Assembly: GCF_000402035.1 (NCBI RefSeq)
Contig: NC_021294.1
Coordinates: forward strand, 434,001-498,000
Reading direction: 5' to 3'
Source of the DNA: Caballeronia insecticola
GTDB taxonomy: Bacteria > Pseudomonadota > Gammaproteobacteria > Burkholderiales > Burkholderiaceae
DNA length: 64,000 bases
Shown here piece by piece: positions 8,758-17,302 of the stretch; within the stretch, counting starts at the first letter, position 1; every line of letters begins with the position of its first letter. Under the pieces are notes generated by a model that made no database searches, was not told where the DNA came from, and saw only the letters and a program-made list of their open reading frames with translations. The position numbers and the translations under genes are program-made.

Positions 8758-8981
8758 GGTCGAGTCTCCGATGGTTGCAGCCGGTTGCAGCCATGAGGCG
8801 AACGCCTGCGAGGCCAGCAGCGGGAAAGTTGAAACGGCAGCGGATGGTCGCCGCCTCTGCATCCAAGGTGAGTGCGAAGGCTATCGTTTCAATACCGAAG
8901 CGCTATTTTTCCAGGCGATTTATTTTTGCGGTCGGACGCTTGAAAGGCGCTAAGCCGCTCTTATATGCGTTCGAATTTTCT

Positions 8982-9362
8982 TTAGCGCGGCGACGTCAAA
9001 TCCTCCTGATAAAAGCCCGCAAAGCGCGCGAACTGTCGTTCGGCATCGGCGGCATTTAAGCCTTCCTTTAGCACTGCGCTTGAGAATCCGGTGCGCTCCA
9101 TCTGCACGAGCTGGTCGATCAGCACATCGCCGGTTGCGCGCAAGTCGCCTTTGAAGCCGAGCCGCCTGCGTAGCAAATACGCCTGGCTATAGGCGCGTCC
9201 ATCGGTGAAATGCGGAAAGTGCAGATCGATGCGCGAGAGCGTCGTCAGCCGGTCTTTGAGCGTGTGCGGATCGTCGTCGTTCGATAGGCTTGCGGCGCCT
9301 TCGTTAGCCTCCGCCTGATGATCGTGCTGCGTCAGTATGCGCATGCGATTGACGCCATTCAT
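8982..9362 (-). CDS. DUF934 protein, sulfite reductase partner
   Basis: A 126-aa DUF934 protein recognisable from IDLHFPHFTDGRAYSQAYLLRRRLGFKG and GDVLIDQLVQMERTGF. This family is nearly always next to cysI and is thought to help assimilatory sulfite reduction; its biochemical role is unknown. It overlaps the end of cysI by 4 bp (ATGA), so expression is coupled. The usual cysH-cysD-cysN genes do not follow. Confidence 0.88.
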   Translation of the reverse strand: MNGVNRMRILTQHDHQAEANEGAASLSNDDDPHTLKDRLTTLSRIDLHFPHFTDGRAYSQAYLLRRRLGFKGDLRATGDVLIDQLVQMERTGFSSAVLKEGLNAADAERQFARFAGFYQEDLTSPR

Positions 9363-11128
9363 GCCGTCACCTCATCATTTAAACGTGCTGCGTTTGCGGC
9401 CGCCTTGAATGGATCGAGGCCCACGCGCCGCACCGTTTCGATAAAACGCTCGCGTCCCTCACGCGTGTCGCGATAGGCGGTCAGAATCGCTTCGATCACT
9501 TCCGGCACTTCGGCCGCGCTAAACGACGGCCCGATCACCTTGCCCGGCTGCGGCGCGCCGCTTGCCGCACTGCCATCCGATCCGCCGAGCGTGATCTGAT
9601 ACCACTCGCGGCCATCTTTATCGACGCCAAGTATGCCGATATGCCCGCTGTGATGATGTCCGCATGAATTGATGCAGCCGCTGATATGCAGGTCGATTTC
9701 GCCGATGTCGTCGAGTTCGTCGAGATCCTGATAGCGTTCGGCGATGGCCTCTGCAATCGGAAGCGAGCGCGCACTGGCGAGCGCGCAGAAATCGCCGCCG
9801 GGGCACGCGATCATGTCGGTCAGCAACTGCACGTTCGCGCTGGCGAAGCCCGCATCGCGCGCCGCTTGCCAAAGCGCGAAAAGCTCGCTCGAACGCACCC
9901 ACGGCAATACGACATTCTGCGTGTGCGTGACACGCGCTTCGCCCGCCGAGAAGCGGTCGGCGAGGTCCGCGACGATATCGAGCTGATCCGCGGTTGCATC
10001 GCCCGGCGATTGCAGCAGGCGCTTGAACGAGAGCGTCACGATGCGCAACGCCGGGTCCTTATGCAGCGCGACATTGCGTTGCAGCCAGCGCGCGAAGAGG
10101 GGATGAGCGGCAGCGTATGCATCGAGTTCGGCGTTATCGAATGCCGCTTCGCGAATATGCAAAGCCGGCGGCACGAACAGCGCACTCACACGGTCCAGTT
10201 CAGCTTGCGAGATGAGATGCGGCGCGCCATCGTGCTCGACGATCTGCCGGAATTCTTCGTTCACGTCGTCGATATAGCGCTGGCCTTCGGCCTTGATCAA
10301 TATCTTGATGCGCGCCTTGTACTTGTTGTCGCGACGGCCATAGCGGTTATAAACGCGCACGATCGCTTCGATGTAGTTCATGATGTGCCGCCATGGCAGG
10401 AACTCGCGCATCAACGTGCCGATGACAGGCGTGCGTCCCATGCCGCCACCAGCGCAGATGCGAAAGCCGAGTTCGCCGTTCGCATCGCGCACGAGTTGCA
10501 GGCCGACGTCATGCCACGCGGTCGCCGCGCGATCTTCGTGCGCGCCGCTGATCGCGATCTTGAACTTGCGCGGCAGGAAAGCGAACTCGGGATGCAGCGT
10601 GGTCCACTGACGCATGATCTCCGCGAACGGACGCGGATCGGCGATCTCGTCGGGCGCGGCGCCCGCGCGTTCATCGCAGGAAATGTTGCGGATGCAATTA
10701 CCGCTCGTCTGGATGCCGTGCATGTCGACGGTGGCGAGCAGGTCCATCACGTCGGCGGACTTGTCGAGCGGAATCCAGTTGAATTGCACATTGGTGCGCG
10801 TAGTGAAGTGCGCGCAATGCGTCGGCAGACGTTCGGTGCCGAGCTTGCCTTGCGCCACGCTCGCCGCGTGATAGACCTCGGGATCGGGATCGTCGAAATC
10901 ACGCGCGATGCGGGCCAGCACGCGCAACTGCGCACTCGATAACTCGCCATACGGCACGGCGACGCGCAACATCGGCGCATGGCGCTGCACGTACCACCCG
11001 TTTTGCAGACGAAGCGGCCGGAACTCGTCTTCGCTCAGGCGTCCGTCCTGCCAGCGTTCGAGTTGATCGCGGAATTGCGCGGCGCGGCTTCGGACGAATG
11101 CTTTGTCGAACTCGGTGTATCGGTACAT
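9359..11128 (-). CDS. cysI: Nitrite/sulfite reductase hemoprotein (assimilatory sulfite reductase beta type)
   Basis: A 589-aa siroheme/4Fe-4S enzyme reducing sulfite to sulfide in the cytoplasm. Two half-domains are present: TSGNCIRNISCD (about 141-152) lies in the first, and the cluster ligands C442 and C448 (ACPGGDFC) and C485 and C489 (SGCINSC) in the second. ATG 11128 (MYRYTEFDKAF) matches family starts; upstream codons lack family similarity. Nitrite reductase is the alternative function, but the DUF934 partner argues for sulfite. Confidence 0.9.
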   Translation of the reverse strand: MYRYTEFDKAFVRSRAAQFRDQLERWQDGRLSEDEFRPLRLQNGWYVQRHAPMLRVAVPYGELSSAQLRVLARIARDFDDPDPEVYHAASVAQGKLGTERLPTHCAHFTTRTNVQFNWIPLDKSADVMDLLATVDMHGIQTSGNCIRNISCDERAGAAPDEIADPRPFAEIMRQWTTLHPEFAFLPRKFKIAISGAHEDRAATAWHDVGLQLVRDANGELGFRICAGGGMGRTPVIGTLMREFLPWRHIMNYIEAIVRVYNRYGRRDNKYKARIKILIKAEGQRYIDDVNEEFRQIVEHDGAPHLISQAELDRVSALFVPPALHIREAAFDNAELDAYAAAHPLFARWLQRNVALHKDPALRIVTLSFKRLLQSPGDATADQLDIVADLADRFSAGEARVTHTQNVVLPWVRSSELFALWQAARDAGFASANVQLLTDMIACPGGDFCALASARSLPIAEAIAERYQDLDELDDIGEIDLHISGCINSCGHHHSGHIGILGVDKDGREWYQITLGGSDGSAASGAPQPGKVIGPSFSAAEVPEVIEAILTAYRDTREGRERFIETVRRVGLDPFKAAANAARLNDEVTA

Positions 11129-11338
11129 GGATGCGGCCGCCTGTCGGAAAGAGCGACAACGATAAGAGGCGCGCGCGCCTCCCGACAAGCAGCAGATGGA
11201 ACGAATTCGAGGGTAGCAGTGGTCCTCCGGCATCGTTCTGCTACCGCAGAATGTGCCGCAACTGCTGCTGTTTTTCGTGCGGCGCGGCGCGCATCATCAA
11301 GCCATCAAAGAACGAATCGAGATGCAAAGGAGCCGGTC

Positions 11339-11527
11339 ATGAACCTCTTGAAGATGATGCGCATCGTATTGTGGAGCTTCTTCGGCGTGCGCAAGCGCGC
11401 GTCGCACAACGCCGATTTCGCGCAGGTCAAACTGCCGTTGCTGCCGGTCATCGCCGTGATGCTGGCAGGCGCGTTCGGTCTGACGTTATTGTCGCTTGCG
11501 AAGCTGGCTGTCGGAATCGCGCATTGA
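11339..11527 (+). CDS. DUF2970 small inner-membrane protein
   Basis: A 62-aa protein. A short cytoplasmic N-terminus (LLKMMRIVLWSFFGVRKRASHNAD) is followed by one hydrophobic segment (LPLLPVIAVMLAGAFGLTLL). The WSFFGVRK pattern is the DUF2970 hallmark. ATG 11339 has AAGGAG at ideal spacing. It is divergent from cysI. Function unknown. Confidence 0.85.
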   Translation: MNLLKMMRIVLWSFFGVRKRASHNADFAQVKLPLLPVIAVMLAGAFGLTLLSLAKLAVGIAH

Positions 11528-11614
11528 ACTGATTTTTTGCGGCGCCAAGCGTCGTCCCGCTCCGACGCTCTTACAATGGCAGACGTTGATTGCCACACGC
11601 GAGGAATCGGGACG

Positions 11615-12595
11615 ATGAAAGTATGCATATATGGCGCAGGCGCCATCGGCGGCTGGATCGGCGTGAAGCTTGCGCAAGCGGGCTGCGACGTCAGCGTGGT
11701 CGCGCGCGGCGCCACGCTCGACGTGTTGAAGCAGCAGGGACTGCGGCTCATCGAGAAAGATGCCGCACATACGGTGAAGGTTGCGGCGAGCGCGGAACCG
11801 TCGGATCTCGGCGTGCAGGATCTCGTTGTCGTCGCGGTGAAGGCGCCTGCCATGGAGTCGGTCGCTGCGCATATCGCGCCGTTGATCGGCAGCGAGACCA
11901 CGGTGCTGACCGCGATGAACGGCGTGCCCTGGTGGTTTTGCGACGGCCTGGGCGAGTTTGCCGGCAAGCGCCTGTCGTCGGTCGATCCGCACGGCAATAT
12001 CGCCGCGGCGATCCCGAGCGCGCAGACGGTCGGCTGCGTCGTGCATGCGAGCTGTTTCGTGGAAACGCCGGGTGTCATCCGGCATCATCAGGGCAAGGGC
12101 CTGATTCTCGGCGAGGCCACGGGCGCGCCCACCGCGCGCACTGAAGCGCTCGTGTCGCTCGTTTCGAAAGCGGGCTTCGACGCCACGCTCTCTCAACTGA
12201 TTCAACGCGATGTCTGGTTCAAGCTGTGGGGCAACATGACGATGAACCCCATCAGCGCGATCACTGGCGCGACCACCGATCGCATCCTGAGCGACGATCT
12301 CGTGCGCGGCTTCGTGACCAGCGTGATGCTGGAAGCGAAGGAAATCGGCGCGCGCTTCGGCATTCCGATTGAGCAGGCGCCGCAAGACCGTCATGCCGTC
12401 ACGCTCAAGCTCGGCGCGATGAAAACCTCGATGCTGCAGGACGTGCAGGCGGGCAAGGCGGTCGAGCTCGATGCACTCGTCGCATCGGTGCGCGAACTCG
12501 GCGCGATGACCGGCGTGCCGACACCGTTCACCGATGCACTGCTTGGCCTTGCACGCCTGCATGCGCGCACGTTGGGGCTTTATCCGGCGGCGTGA
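11615..12595 (+). CDS. 2-dehydropantoate 2-reductase (ketopantoate reductase) family
   Basis: A 326-aa NADPH-dependent reductase. It has a Rossmann GxGxxG motif (YGAGAIGGWIG, about residues 5-15), the expected NHase-unrelated central lysine region (VVAVKAPAM), and a C-terminal helical domain with WFKLWGNMTMNPISAITGA, the usual ketopantoate reductase signature. ATG 11615 follows GAGGA. Burkholderiaceae carry several paralogues, so this copy may not be the pantothenate enzyme and no symbol is given. Confidence 0.85.
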   Translation: MKVCIYGAGAIGGWIGVKLAQAGCDVSVVARGATLDVLKQQGLRLIEKDAAHTVKVAASAEPSDLGVQDLVVVAVKAPAMESVAAHIAPLIGSETTVLTAMNGVPWWFCDGLGEFAGKRLSSVDPHGNIAAAIPSAQTVGCVVHASCFVETPGVIRHHQGKGLILGEATGAPTARTEALVSLVSKAGFDATLSQLIQRDVWFKLWGNMTMNPISAITGATTDRILSDDLVRGFVTSVMLEAKEIGARFGIPIEQAPQDRHAVTLKLGAMKTSMLQDVQAGKAVELDALVASVRELGAMTGVPTPFTDALLGLARLHARTLGLYPAA

Positions 12596-12608
12596 GCGTC
12601 GCTCACGC
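12590..12608. terminator. Stem-loop at convergent gene ends
   Basis: GCGTGAG (12590-12596) pairs with CTCACGC (12602-12608) around a 5-nt loop. It includes the stop codon of the ketopantoate reductase-like gene and precedes the end of the opposing NADH dehydrogenase-like gene. There is no T run, so terminator function is only possible. Confidence 0.4.
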
Positions 12609-12628
12609 AAATGCGTTACGCAAGCACG

Positions 12629-13834
12629 TCACGCAACCACGATGCGCAACGGGTCGGCGGCCGCGAAGGCTTCGTCCCGTTCCGCGCTCGGCGGATAGAT
12701 CCATTCGGTGTTGATGCGCGTCTTCAGTTCCTTCGCCTGCGCGCCCGACATCTTCACTTCGCGCTCCCATCCCTCCGTATAGACCGCGCCCCACGGACCC
12801 AGATCGAGACACGTCACGTACTTCGGCTGGCTGTAGGGAATCGGCTCCGCGCCCAGCAAATCCGCCGCGACGTTGTGACCCGCCGAGCGGCCGAGGTTCA
12901 TCGCGTGCTGGCAGGACATCATCGCGTGGTTGCCTTCGTCGTCGGTTGCGGCGTAGGCGACGTCGCCCGTTGCATAGACCGTGTCGACGCCTTGCACGCG
13001 CAGATTGCGATCTACGTGCAGGCGGCCGAGCGCGTCGCGTTCGGCGGGAATCTGCGCGGTCAGCGCGCTCGCTCGCACGCCTGCGGTCCAGATGACCGTG
13101 CTTGCATCGATACGCTCGCCATCGGACGTCGTGAGGCCGCCCGCATCGACGGACGTGACCGCCGCGCCCAGACGCCATTGCACGCCGAGTGATTCGAGCG
13201 CCTCGACGATAACCGGGCGCGGACCCGCACCGAGGTCCGGTCCGATCTCCGTGTTTCGCTCGACGACGATCACGTTCACCTTTGCGTTTTCGCCGAGCGC
13301 CGCGCGCAGTCGCGCCGGCATTTCCGCTGCCGTTTCGATGCCGGTGAAGCCGCCGCCCGCGACCACCACCGTGTTGCGCGCGGGCGTATCCGCCTGCGTG
13401 GCCAGGCCCTTGATATGCGCTTCGAGCGCGGCGGCTTCATCGACCTGATCGACGCTGAAGCTATGTTCCGCGAGCCCCGGAATCTGCGGACGGAACAGGC
13501 GGCTGCCGGTTGCCAGAACGAGACGGTCGTAGTTCAGCGTCGAGCGCGATCCGTTCGCGCCGAGCACGTCGACGCGATTGCGCGCGACGTCGATCCGTTC
13601 CACCGTTCCCTGAATGAATCCGACGCCTGTGGACGCGAAGATGTCCAGCAGCGGCGCCTTCATACCGGCCGCGTTTTCTTCGTAAAGACGCGGACGCACG
13701 TGCAGATGCGGCTCCGGCGCGATCAGCACGACCTCGATATCGGTCCTGCCGTGCTGATCGATGAGACGCGCCGCGGACAGTGCGCTCCACATACCGGCGA
13801 AACCGGCTCCGATTACCAGAATGCGCTTGGACAT
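12629..13834 (-). CDS. FAD-dependent NAD(P)H dehydrogenase, type II (Ndh-like)
   Basis: A 401-aa flavoprotein. The FAD Rossmann motif is VIGAGFAGMWSA (6-17), the second dinucleotide motif is VVVAGGGFTGIETAAEM, and the FAD-binding aspartate is in VYATGDVAYA. These fit the non-proton-pumping NADH dehydrogenase family that feeds electrons to quinone at the membrane. No obvious C-terminal membrane helix is seen. ATG 13834 has AAGGAG. The upstream intergenic region carries a repeated putative operator. Confidence 0.85.
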   Translation of the reverse strand: MSKRILVIGAGFAGMWSALSAARLIDQHGRTDIEVVLIAPEPHLHVRPRLYEENAAGMKAPLLDIFASTGVGFIQGTVERIDVARNRVDVLGANGSRSTLNYDRLVLATGSRLFRPQIPGLAEHSFSVDQVDEAAALEAHIKGLATQADTPARNTVVVAGGGFTGIETAAEMPARLRAALGENAKVNVIVVERNTEIGPDLGAGPRPVIVEALESLGVQWRLGAAVTSVDAGGLTTSDGERIDASTVIWTAGVRASALTAQIPAERDALGRLHVDRNLRVQGVDTVYATGDVAYAATDDEGNHAMMSCQHAMNLGRSAGHNVAADLLGAEPIPYSQPKYVTCLDLGPWGAVYTEGWEREVKMSGAQAKELKTRINTEWIYPPSAERDEAFAAADPLRIVVA

Positions 13835-13912
13835 CTCGATGCTCCTTGATTCGATATTGGGTTCGTCGGACGGACCCGATATTCAGGTCGCGTCGTCCTC
13901 GTTGCTTAACTG

Positions 13913-13938
13913 CGATTCTATGAGTCGTAGATATCGAG
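13913..13938 (+). promoter_or_regulatory. Putative operator, copy 1
   Basis: A 26-bp element whose core TGAGTCGTAGA (13921-13931) is identical in copy 2. The two copies agree at 21 of 26 positions. Each also contains a dyad of ctRCGA and TCGTAG separated by 9 bp. It lies about 80 bp from the start of the NADH dehydrogenase-like gene. Confidence 0.5.
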
Positions 13939-14062
13939 CGCAAGAAATTTGATCGGAGGCGAAAATATTGTCTCGAACGCACGAAATCTTGCGAAATTCG
14001 TCGTGTATCGGACAGGGAAGGGCGAAATGGAACGATCGTCCATATATTTGACGATAAAACTA

Positions 14063-14088
14063 CGAATCCGTGAGTCGTAGAATTCGAG
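14063..14088 (+). promoter_or_regulatory. Putative operator, copy 2
   Basis: The second copy of the 26-bp element, 150 bp from the first in the same orientation. Here the dyad is perfect: CTACGA (14060-14065) and TCGTAG (14075-14080). It lies about 70 bp before the MazG-like start. The protein that binds is unknown. Confidence 0.5.
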
Positions 14089-14158
14089 GAGGGGAGAAAG
14101 CAACGCAGCCGTCGCGTTAAGCTACTCGACACGCGCAACGAAACGTCAGAGGATGCGA

Positions 14159-14539
14159 ATGACGCAACAAAACCATCAGGAAGAAGCCGGCGAACTCGCT
14201 CAAATGCGCGACATGCTGCGCGAGTTCGTGCGTGAGCGTGACTGGAGCCGGTTTCACTCGCCGAAGAATCTCGCTGCGGCGCTGTCCGTCGAGGCGAGCG
14301 AGTTGCTCGAACCGTTCACGTGGCTCGCAACCGGCGACAAGACCGAGCTCGACGACGCGAAGCTGCGAGCGATCCGCCACGAAATGGCCGATGTGCTCGC
14401 GTATCTCGTCATGCTGGCGGATGCGCTCGATGTCGATCTTCATCGCGCGCTGATCGAAAAGATGGCGCTGAATCGCTCGAAATATCCGGCGCACAAGGTG
14501 AAGGGCGACGCGCGCAAGTACACCGAGTACGATGAATGA
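14159..14539 (+). CDS. MazG-like nucleotide pyrophosphohydrolase
   Basis: A 126-aa protein of the all-alpha NTP pyrophosphatase fold, close to the dCTPase/RS21-C6 type. Metal-binding motifs are E45-x-x-E48 (VEASELLE) and E75-x-x-D78 (EMADVLAYLVMLADALDVD). It probably removes pyrophosphate from non-canonical or excess dNTPs. The second ATG (14159) is chosen because AGAGG has correct spacing to it; the first ATG at 14153 is too close. Confidence 0.85.
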   Translation: MTQQNHQEEAGELAQMRDMLREFVRERDWSRFHSPKNLAAALSVEASELLEPFTWLATGDKTELDDAKLRAIRHEMADVLAYLVMLADALDVDLHRALIEKMALNRSKYPAHKVKGDARKYTEYDE

Positions 14540-14614
14540 GCCCGCGCGGCTGGCGCGCAAGGTGCCTGCGCGGTTAAGCTTGCCGGCCGACGCCCGTTCC
14601 CTGGAGAATTGCCG

Positions 14615-15796
14615 ATGGACTTCTCGCTGTCCCCGGAGTTGACCGAACTGCAGGCGCGTGTGCGCGCCTTCATCGCTGATGAGATCGTGCCTTTCGAGCG
14701 CGATCCGCGTTGCACAGCGCATGGTCCCGACGAATCGCTACGCGCCGAACTGATCGCGAAGGGCCGCCGGGCCGGGCTACTGTCGAGCCATGTGTCGCCG
14801 GAGTTCGGCGGCCTCGGTCTCACTCACGTCGCCAAGGCGGTTCTGTTCGAGGAGGCTGGCTACTCGCCGCTCGGCCCCGTGGCGCTGAACATCGCCGCGC
14901 CTGACGAGGGCAACATGCATCTGCTCGAAGCCGTCGCGACGCCGCAGCAGAAGGAGCGCTGGCTGCGTCCGCTGGCGGCGGCCGAGATCCGCTCGTGCTT
15001 CTGCATGACCGAGCCGCCGCCGGGCGCGGGCGCCGATCCTTCCATGCTTCAGACCACTGCCACGCCGGACGACGACGGTTACGTGATCGATGGCGGCAAG
15101 TGGTTCATCACGGGCGCGCACGGAGCGGCAGTCGGCATCATCATGGCGAAGTTCGCCGACGGTCCCGCCACCATGTTCCTGGCCGACATGACGAGTCCGG
15201 GCATCGTGATCGAACGGGCGATGGATTCGCTCGATACGTGTTTTCCCGGCGGACACGGCGTCGTGCGCTTCGAGGGCTTGCGCGTGCCGAAGGAAAACGT
15301 GCTGGGCGAACCGGGCGAGGGCTTCCGCTATGCGCAGGTGCGCCTGTCACCCGCCCGCCTCACGCATTGCATGCGCTGGCTAGGCGCCGCACGCCGCGCG
15401 CACGATGTCGCGACGGCTTACGCACGGCAGCGTCATGCGTTCGGCAAGACGCTGGGCGAGCACGAAGGCGTCGGCTTCATGCTCGCCGATAACGAAATGG
15501 ATCTGCACGTCACGCGGCTCGCCATCTGGCATTGCGCGTGGGTGCTCGACCAGGGCGTGCTCGGCAAGCACGAGTCGAGCATCGCGAAAGTGGTGTCGTC
15601 GGAGGCGCTGTGGCGCGTCGTCGATCGTTCGGTGCAGGTGCTCGGCGGTCAAGGCGTCACGCACGAAACCGTCGTCGCGCGGATTTTCGCGGACATGCGC
15701 GCGTTCCGCATCTACGACGGTCCGTCGGAAGTCCATCGCTGGAGCATCGCGCGACGTATCCTGCGCGGCGAGAAGCCGCGCGAGAAAAACGCCTGA
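14615..15796 (+). CDS. Acyl-CoA dehydrogenase family protein
   Basis: A 393-aa FAD enzyme oxidising acyl-CoA thioesters. It has an N-terminal helical domain, a middle beta domain with CFCMTEPPPGAGADPS and KWFITGAHGA, and a C-terminal domain with RQRHAFGKTLGEHEG, VLGGQGVTHETVVARIFAD and YDGPSEVHRWSIARRIL. The C-terminal pattern resembles the ACAD10/11 and long-chain branch rather than short-chain enzymes. ATG 14615 is preceded by GGAG. It stands alone between the MazG-like and DUF4148 genes. Confidence 0.88.
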   Translation: MDFSLSPELTELQARVRAFIADEIVPFERDPRCTAHGPDESLRAELIAKGRRAGLLSSHVSPEFGGLGLTHVAKAVLFEEAGYSPLGPVALNIAAPDEGNMHLLEAVATPQQKERWLRPLAAAEIRSCFCMTEPPPGAGADPSMLQTTATPDDDGYVIDGGKWFITGAHGAAVGIIMAKFADGPATMFLADMTSPGIVIERAMDSLDTCFPGGHGVVRFEGLRVPKENVLGEPGEGFRYAQVRLSPARLTHCMRWLGAARRAHDVATAYARQRHAFGKTLGEHEGVGFMLADNEMDLHVTRLAIWHCAWVLDQGVLGKHESSIAKVVSSEALWRVVDRSVQVLGGQGVTHETVVARIFADMRAFRIYDGPSEVHRWSIARRILRGEKPREKNA

Positions 15797-15819
15797 AGAA
15801 TAGCGACGGCTCGCGCGGC

Positions 15820-16071
15820 TCACTGCACCGCGCTATTCCCCTGCGCCTGCCGTTGCGCGATGACGCGGCTCGCACGCATTGCGTTGTCGGGATAGTTCAG
15901 CCAGTCGTTGGGATCGTAGCCGACCGAGCGCCACAGCAGGAACTCCGCGCGGACCTGCGCGCGCGTTTTCGGCGCGTTCGGGTCGCTGGTTTGCGCCTGC
16001 GGCTGGGCGAGCGCGGAGGCGGCGCAGCACAACGCGAGCGCGCCGAGAAGGAAGCGGGAAACGGATGTCAT
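15820..16071 (-). CDS. DUF4148 small secreted protein
   Basis: An 83-aa exported protein. Signal peptide MTSVSRFLLGALALCCAASALA is followed by TRAQVRAEFLLWRSVGYDP, the DUF4148 signature widespread in Burkholderiaceae, and a short tail. ATG 16071 has GAGG upstream; a longer frame is less likely because it buries the signal peptide. Function unknown. Confidence 0.85.
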   Translation of the reverse strand: MTSVSRFLLGALALCCAASALAQPQAQTSDPNAPKTRAQVRAEFLLWRSVGYDPNDWLNYPDNAMRASRVIAQRQAQGNSAVQ

Positions 16072-16264
16072 GACAAGAACCTCGCACCGCGCGTAGCGGT
16101 CATCAGGCGGACATTTCATTCTAGGTGACAGAACGAAAACGCGCAGAAGACCTTTCGCCCGCCATTCGCGTTCCGCTCGTTACGTCATATTGTCGGCATG
16201 ATGTGTACTGACGATCCGCCCTATACTCGGTTTTTCTTTCAGACGGGACATCCCGCGCGTTTTC

Positions 16265-17302
16265 ATGAGCACGTCGAGCGTCGCCATAACCAGCAGCTTC
16301 CCGGAGATGGATGAACTGAAGGCGATCCGCGTCGCGGCCGGCGCGCGCTTCGAGTGGCGCACGGTTTGCGAAGTGAGCGCGCGCGGCCAGTCGTTTCCGC
16401 TTTTGAGCGCGTCGATCGGTGCGGCCGATCCGCACGCGCCGGCCATCGGGTTTTTCGGCGGCGTGCATGGCCTCGAATGCATCGGCACGCAACTCGTGCT
16501 CGAATACATGCGCGCGCTGCTGACGCGTCTCGACTGGGACGACACGCTGCATCAGCAACTGCGCGCGATCCGTCTCATCTTCATGCCGATCGTGAATCCG
16601 GGCGGCATGTTCGCCCGCACGCGCGCGAATCCGAATGGCGTCGATCTGATGCGCAACGCGCCGCAAAGCGCGGAAGGGCGTGTGCCGTTTCTCGCGGGCG
16701 GGCAGCGTATCGGGCCGTGGCTGCCGTGGTACCGCGGTCCCGTCGATGGTCATATGGAAGCCGAGAGCGCGGCGCTCCTGTCGGTGGTCGAAGCGGAACT
16801 CATGTCGCGGCCGTTGAGCTTCGCGCTCGATTGCCATTCGGGATTCGGCTGGGACGACAGCATCTGGTTTCCCTACGCGCGCACCGAGCGGCAAATGGCG
16901 CATCTGCCGGAAATGTTCATGCTCAAGACGATGTTCGAGGAATCGTATCCGCATCACGGTTACGCGTTCGAGCCGCAGAGCCATCAATACTTGTTGCACG
17001 GCGATCTGTGGGACTTCGCCTACGATCGGGCGCGCGCGCCCAACATCTTTTTGCCGATGACGCTCGAACTCGGCTCGTGGCGCTGGATTCGCAAGAATCC
17101 GATGCAACTGTTCTCGCGCCTCGGCATTTTCAATCCGATCAAGGCGCATCGCACGCGGCGCGTGTTGCGGCGTCATCCGAACTTTTTCGATTTCCTCACG
17201 CGCGCCGCGTATTCGTCGCGGCGCTGGCTGCCGAGCGGTGCGTTCCGCGAAGACATGCTGATGCGCGCGCAGCAGCACTGGCCTCCCGCGGGCGCGCGAT
17301 GA
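16265..17302 (+). CDS. M14-family zinc carboxypeptidase-like protein
   Basis: A 345-aa putative metallopeptidase without a signal peptide, so probably cytoplasmic. Zinc ligands are H68 and E71 (GVHGLE) and H191 (DCHSGFG); E268 in MTLELGSW is the likely general base. FMPIVNPGGMF is also typical of the family. Its stop overlaps the ATG of the following alpha/beta hydrolase by 4 bp, so the two form a coupled operon and may act on related compounds. Confidence 0.82.
   Translation: MSTSSVAITSSFPEMDELKAIRVAAGARFEWRTVCEVSARGQSFPLLSASIGAADPHAPAIGFFGGVHGLECIGTQLVLEYMRALLTRLDWDDTLHQQLRAIRLIFMPIVNPGGMFARTRANPNGVDLMRNAPQSAEGRVPFLAGGQRIGPWLPWYRGPVDGHMEAESAALLSVVEAELMSRPLSFALDCHSGFGWDDSIWFPYARTERQMAHLPEMFMLKTMFEESYPHHGYAFEPQSHQYLLHGDLWDFAYDRARAPNIFLPMTLELGSWRWIRKNPMQLFSRLGIFNPIKAHRTRRVLRRHPNFFDFLTRAAYSSRRWLPSGAFREDMLMRAQQHWPPAGAR

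Larger units (their letters stand above)
13835..14158. other. Divergent intergenic region (324 bp) with paired repeats
   Basis: No credible gene is present. It is more AT-rich than its neighbours and separates the NADH dehydrogenase-like gene (minus) from the MazG-like gene (plus). It holds two copies of a 26-bp direct repeat, listed separately, and probably both promoters. Confidence 0.7.

Noticed and set aside
8758..8981. Heat-shock sigma-32 promoter upstream of the Hsp20 pair
   Set aside because: A TTGAAA is present near 8888-8893 on the minus strand, but no CCCCAT-type -10 lies at the correct distance.
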